From assembly GCA_013812065.1 (NCBI GenBank), contig JACCUC010000193.1, positions 1-7,125 of the forward strand: a DNA stretch of 7,125 nt, given 5' to 3'. The notes beneath the pieces are model-generated. The model did no database searches and had not been told where the DNA came from. It saw nothing but the letters and a program-made list of their open reading frames with translations. Below, piece by piece: positions 4,870-7,125 of the stretch (the first letter of the stretch is position 1; each line of letters starts with the position of its first letter). This DNA comes from Thermoleophilaceae bacterium. Lineage in GTDB: Bacteria > Actinomycetota > Thermoleophilia > Solirubrobacterales > Thermoleophilaceae. A program made the translations under genes and the position numbers.

Positions 4870-5838
4870 CTACCCTCCGTGGCAGCCTGCGGCGACCGTG
4901 GCGCTAACGACGATGTCCGCCGGGCCCGCGAGCGCCCACGCGGGAAGGGTGAGAAGCAGGGGCAACACGAGACCGGCGAGCAGGACCGTGGCACCGCGCA
5001 CCGCCCATTCGACTCGCCGGAGGCGATGACCGAGGCCCGCTTCGAGCAGGTAGTCGAGGCGCACGTTGACTCGCCCACTTCCGCCGAGCCCCGAGAGCGC
5101 CGCGCCCAGACGGCTACCTGCGGCTTTGCAGATGGCGCTAGCGAGCGCCAAAGGATCTCGCGTCAGGCCGATCGCGTAGGCGTCAGCGTCTCGCTCGAGG
5201 TGAAATCGAAGCTCGCGCTCGGCCGCTCGCGTTCCTGGGATCACGCGACCGAGGGCCGAGAGCACCGCCGCGGCGATCAGGAGAGGCCGGTGGCGACGGT
5301 GAATATGGCCGAGCTCGTGAGCCAGACTTGCGCGCAGCTCCCCGTCATCAAGGGTCGCGAGAGCCCTGTCCGAAACCACCAGCCGAGCGGGGCCCAGCAT
5401 CGGTACGGCGACGATCACGTCTGGATCGGACACCACGATGCTGCCGAGCGGGCCGCTGCCACGGTGTCGGGCTCGCAGCCGCATCCGGACGGTTATGGCC
5501 CCACGAAGGAGGCTGCCGATGGCCCAGAGCAGAGAGGCTGCGAGAGCTAGTCCGGGGAGGACAACGGCGATGTGTCCGACCCCGTGCCCCGAGAGGTGCG
5601 TAACGATGATGGGCAGGATCGTGTGGACACACCAGTCGGCCACCGGTCGGAAGAGATCGCTTTGTGGGAGGTAAACGAGCACAAACGCTGCGGCGGCCAC
5701 CGAAACAAGCGCCCGAAGAACGAGCGCGAGTGCCCAGACGACGGCGGCGCCCCGGGGGGACGCGAAGTCCAGCGGCAGGAGGTGTGGAAGGGAAACGCCC
5801 GCGACCACGGTGAGAGCCAGACCGACCTCCTCCGTCAC
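4870..5838 (-). CDS. M56-family (BlaR1/MecR1-like) membrane metallopeptidase without sensor domain
   Basis: This 322-residue integral membrane protein carries the zinc motif HELGH at residues 174-178 and a likely third ligand, Glu215, in ERDADAYA (215-222). Hydrophobic segments lie at about 7-25, 31-57, 88-110, 184-200 and 284-316. The cytosolic catalytic domain is flanked by membrane helices as in BlaR1, but the protein ends after the last hydrophobic stretch. The extracellular penicillin-binding domain of staphylococcal BlaR1/MecR1 is absent, as in M. tuberculosis Rv1845c. Family knowledge says such peptidases inactivate the partner BlaI repressor by proteolysis when a signal arrives; the signal here is unknown. 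GTG at 5838 overlaps the blaI stop (GTGA), with GGAGGAG at 5841-5847 just upstream, so translation is coupled. M48-like peptidases share HExxH, but the repressor partner favours M56. Confidence 0.85.
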   Translation of the reverse strand: MTEEVGLALTVVAGVSLPHLLPLDFASPRGAAVVWALALVLRALVSVAAAAFVLVYLPQSDLFRPVADWCVHTILPIIVTHLSGHGVGHIAVVLPGLALAASLLWAIGSLLRGAITVRMRLRARHRGSGPLGSIVVSDPDVIVAVPMLGPARLVVSDRALATLDDGELRASLAHELGHIHRRHRPLLIAAAVLSALGRVIPGTRAAERELRFHLERDADAYAIGLTRDPLALASAICKAAGSRLGAALSGLGGSGRVNVRLDYLLEAGLGHRLRRVEWAVRGATVLLAGLVLPLLLTLPAWALAGPADIVVSATVAAGCHGG

Positions 5839-6236
5839 CGCTCCTCCGCGCGTGCACGCTGAATCCGACGGGTGTAGCGAGCGACCTCGTGCAGCTCCTC
5901 GGGCTCGAGGTCGCCCAGAAGGTTGAGGAGCGCGGTTCGACGCGCAGCCGGCGATGCGCCCGCCAAGCGCTCGCCGATAGTTCGCCTTAGAAAGTCCGCT
6001 TCGTTGACTCTAGCCCGGTAGACGTACGCGTGGCCGCGCCGCTCGCGTCCCAGCAGCCCACGCTCGACCAAGCGGTTCATCACGGTCTGGACCGTCGTGT
6101 AGGCCGGCTCACGAGGTCCTCGCAGCTCGCCGCGGGTACCCTCGACGCTCGCCTCGCCTAGACGCCAGACCGCCGCCATGACCTCGGCTTGCAGCTCCCC
6201 CCTGTAGTCGGGTTGCTTAGTTCGCCTTAGCGCCAT
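5835..6236 (-). CDS. blaI: BlaI/MecI/CopY-family transcriptional repressor
   Basis: This 133-residue protein has the standard family size and layout. Residues about 11-80 are the winged helix: GELQAEVMAAVWRLGEASVEGTRGEL, then PAYTTVQTVMNRLVERGLLGRERRGHAYVYRA, where AYTTVQTVMNRLVERGLL is the family's recognition-helix signature. The C-terminal third (NEADFLRRTIGERLAG to the end) is the dimerisation helix bundle. It should bind operators as a dimer and be released when the M56 partner acts. ATG at 6236 is chosen because the usual N-terminus starts here and the frame farther upstream is unlike the family. GGAGG lies 16 bases upstream, too far to be an ideal Shine-Dalgarno. It forms a two-gene operon with the M56 gene by a 4-bp overlap. 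A degenerate copy of the CCTACA-N3-TGTAGG palindrome precedes it, suggesting autoregulation. Confidence 0.88.
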   Translation of the reverse strand: MALRRTKQPDYRGELQAEVMAAVWRLGEASVEGTRGELRGPREPAYTTVQTVMNRLVERGLLGRERRGHAYVYRARVNEADFLRRTIGERLAGASPAARRTALLNLLGDLEPEELHEVARYTRRIQRARAEER

Positions 6237-6591
6237 GCTGGTAGAAGCGTAACCTCCGCATCGTAGGCCTGGGGTTATGGGCGGGCGAAGCAGTCCTCTC
6301 AGGCGAAGACGGGGCGGCGCCGGGGGCCAAGCGCCAGCCGCTCGACTTCTCAGAAGGAACGGCCGGGGCCAGGCCGAAGGCGGTGTAGGCGCCGCCAAAC
6401 GCCATCGATAGGACAGTTAGACGGGGCACCCGCTGGGCGAGCGAGCTCCAGGGACGCCCAAAGGCCTGGAACGTGGTGACCGCGCAGCGGGCGGCCAGCC
6501 ACGCCAAGAGGTTGACCGGCGCAGCCGGCAAGGCGCCCACGTTGGCGGCGCTTCCGGCTGGACCGGACCGGACTGAGCGTCGTCGCCTGCC
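6237..6591 (-). other. Region upstream of blaI without a convincing gene
   Basis: Apart from the blaI control region, this stretch holds one open minus-strand frame of 107 codons, GTG at 6540 to a TAA at 6219-6217, overlapping the start of blaI. Its first half (NLLAWLAARCAVTTFQAF...LTVLSMAFGGAYTAFGLAP) is mildly hydrophobic and GC-rich at third positions, but its last 40 codons run through the putative blaI promoter and operator. It has no Shine-Dalgarno and no recognised relative. It could be a decayed small gene whose tail is spurious. The plus strand shows no credible frame. A short GGACC tandem (6560-6574) lies within it. Confidence 0.3.
6253..6289 (-). promoter_or_regulatory. Possible blaI promoter overlapped by a degenerate operator
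   Basis: On the minus strand CCTACG-ATG-CGGAGG (6267-6253) has the 6-3-6 layout of the two perfect palindromes. It pairs with itself at five of six positions and matches their half-sites at nine of twelve. It contains TACGAT (6265-6260), a -10 hexamer also used by the ATP-grasp promoter. A weak -35, TTCGCC (6289-6284), lies 18 bp upstream. The operator ends 16 bases before the blaI ATG, so bound repressor would block its own promoter. Confidence 0.45.
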
Positions 6592-6608
6592 ACCGGCGCC
6601 CCGCCGGT
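6592..6608 (-). terminator. Hairpin after the DUF305 gene
   Basis: ACCGGCG (6592-6598) and CGCCGGT (6602-6608) are exact reverse complements around a 3-base loop, 34 bp past the DUF305 stop on the minus strand. No T-run follows on either side. It probably separates DUF305 transcription from the blaI operon. Confidence 0.5.
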
Positions 6609-6642
6609 CGACTCTCCCGAGATGAGCCTCGCGCCGGAGCCG

Positions 6643-7014
6643 TCAGGCGCCGTACTCGCGCTCGCGGAACTCGGTCATCTCACGGATCTCGCGCCGCTGG
6701 GCCGAGATGATCTCTTGGGCCAGCGTGCGGAGCTCTCGGTCGCGTGTCTTACCCAGAACGACCTCCGCCATCCTCGTAGCACCTTCGTGATGAGGAATCA
6801 TCTCCTCGACGAACGCTCGGTCAAAGGGACGCTTGCCGCGGATCATGGCCGCCCCGTCCATGTGATCCATGCCCGCTTCCTTGGCCGACAGCCCCAGCTC
6901 CGTATGCAGGCCCATGTTGGGTTCGAGCGGAGCGTTGAACAGCCGCTCGTGGATGCGCCTCATCCGGTCGATCTCAACAGTCTGGGAGCGAGTGATGTCC
7001 TTAGGGCTCGTCAC
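6643..7014 (-). CDS. DUF305 family protein, N-terminally truncated
   Basis: This 123-residue frame carries a DUF305 domain, a four-helix-type fold with a MIPHHEGA signature (residues 72-79, His75-His76-Glu77) followed by RMAEVVLGKTRDRELRTLAQEIISAQRREIREMTEF. DUF305 proteins are usually exported or lipid-anchored, often sit near copper-handling genes and commonly contain two such repeats. Here there is no signal peptide. The protein instead opens with SPKDITRSQTVEIDRMRRI, which is the end of a preceding repeat. The HMDGAAMI region (51-58) is the linker between repeats. The front half therefore appears lost. GTG at 7014 overlaps the stop of an ISAzo13-like transposase (GTGA), so the junction with the element lies here. 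Expression of the stub would depend on transcription from the element. It is listed as a CDS because the frame is open, but it may be a pseudogene. Confidence 0.68.
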   Translation of the reverse strand: MTSPKDITRSQTVEIDRMRRIHERLFNAPLEPNMGLHTELGLSAKEAGMDHMDGAAMIRGKRPFDRAFVEEMIPHHEGATRMAEVVLGKTRDRELRTLAQEIISAQRREIREMTEFREREYGA

Positions 7015-7125
7015 TTATTAACCCCACGGCTTGATGGGCTGATCGCGTAGTTCCACTCGGGGTGGAACTCGTCCCCGGTGAGGTTGACGGCGGCGAGCTC
7101 TCGGTCTGGGATCTTGATCCCCTTC
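7011..7125 (-). mobile_element. C-terminal end of an ISAzo13-like transposase (runs off window)
   Basis: The minus strand from the window edge reads KGIKIPDRELAAVNLTGDEF, then HPEWNYAISPSSRGVNK, and stops at TGA 7013-7011. A final GxKxxDxELAAxNL...FHPEWNYxIxP is characteristic of ISAzo13-family DDE transposases. The catalytic part lies outside the window. The DUF305 frame begins on the stop codon itself, leaving no room for the noncoding end and terminal inverted repeat that an intact element would have. The element is thus probably truncated here, or its last residues are fused host sequence. Confidence 0.65.

Noticed and set aside
4437..5550. Other long frames across the M56 gene and the gap next to it, on both strands
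   Set aside because: They are shifted or antisense readings of the M56 and winged-helix genes and contain no motif.
6560..6574. GGACC tandem repeat, three units
   Set aside because: Too short and one unit is imperfect; nothing suggests a function.

Overview
The window is high-GC DNA from the chromosome of an actinobacterium. The NfuA-type protein (ending NPYFESAKK), the UbiE-like methyltransferase and the membrane-anchored hydrolases resemble those of deep-branching Actinobacteria such as the Thermoleophilia (Solirubrobacterales/Gaiellales). That placement is from memory of the families; no search was run. No rRNA, tRNA or CRISPR array was seen.

Layout. (1) Positions 1-894 are housekeeping: the start of an ATP-grasp gene (minus) and a divergent NfuA/NifU-type Fe-S carrier gene (plus), 35 bp apart. 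The ATP-grasp gene has a probable leaderless promoter in that gap, and the nfu gene ends in a perfect 12-bp hairpin. (2) Positions 895-1205 hold a broken remnant of a DNA methyltransferase (HPTIKP, then DPFGGSGST after a frameshift) and a 15-bp palindrome. (3) Positions 1206-3898 form a plus-strand block: a class I SAM methyltransferase, then two paralogous membrane-anchored alpha/beta hydrolases in tandem. (4) Positions 3876-4423 are a scar: the C-terminal half of a second methyltransferase, frameshifted near its end, joined to a frameshifted C-terminal piece of an IS630-type transposase. (5) Positions 4421-6236 are minus-strand regulatory genes: a small winged-helix protein and, 190 bp upstream of it, a BlaI/MecI-type repressor coupled by a GTGA overlap to an M56 (BlaR1-like) membrane metallopeptidase without a penicillin-sensor domain. 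(6) Positions 6237-6642 are mostly noncoding. (7) Positions 6643-7125 hold a DUF305 protein cut at its N-terminus and joined, again through GTGA, to the last residues of an ISAzo13-like transposase.

The main finding is regulatory. A 15-bp inverted repeat, CCTACA-N3-TGTAGG, occurs perfectly at two distant places: before the SAM methyltransferase gene (1161-1175) and in the gap between the M56 and winged-helix genes (4828-4842). A degenerate copy overlaps a possible -10 box before blaI itself (6253-6267). Its TACA...TGTA core is that of BlaI/MecI/CopY operators. The window therefore suggests a small BlaI regulon in which the M56 peptidase relieves repression of blaI-M56, the methyltransferase (perhaps with the hydrolases) and the winged-helix gene. 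This wiring is inferred; the palindromes themselves are read directly from the sequence.
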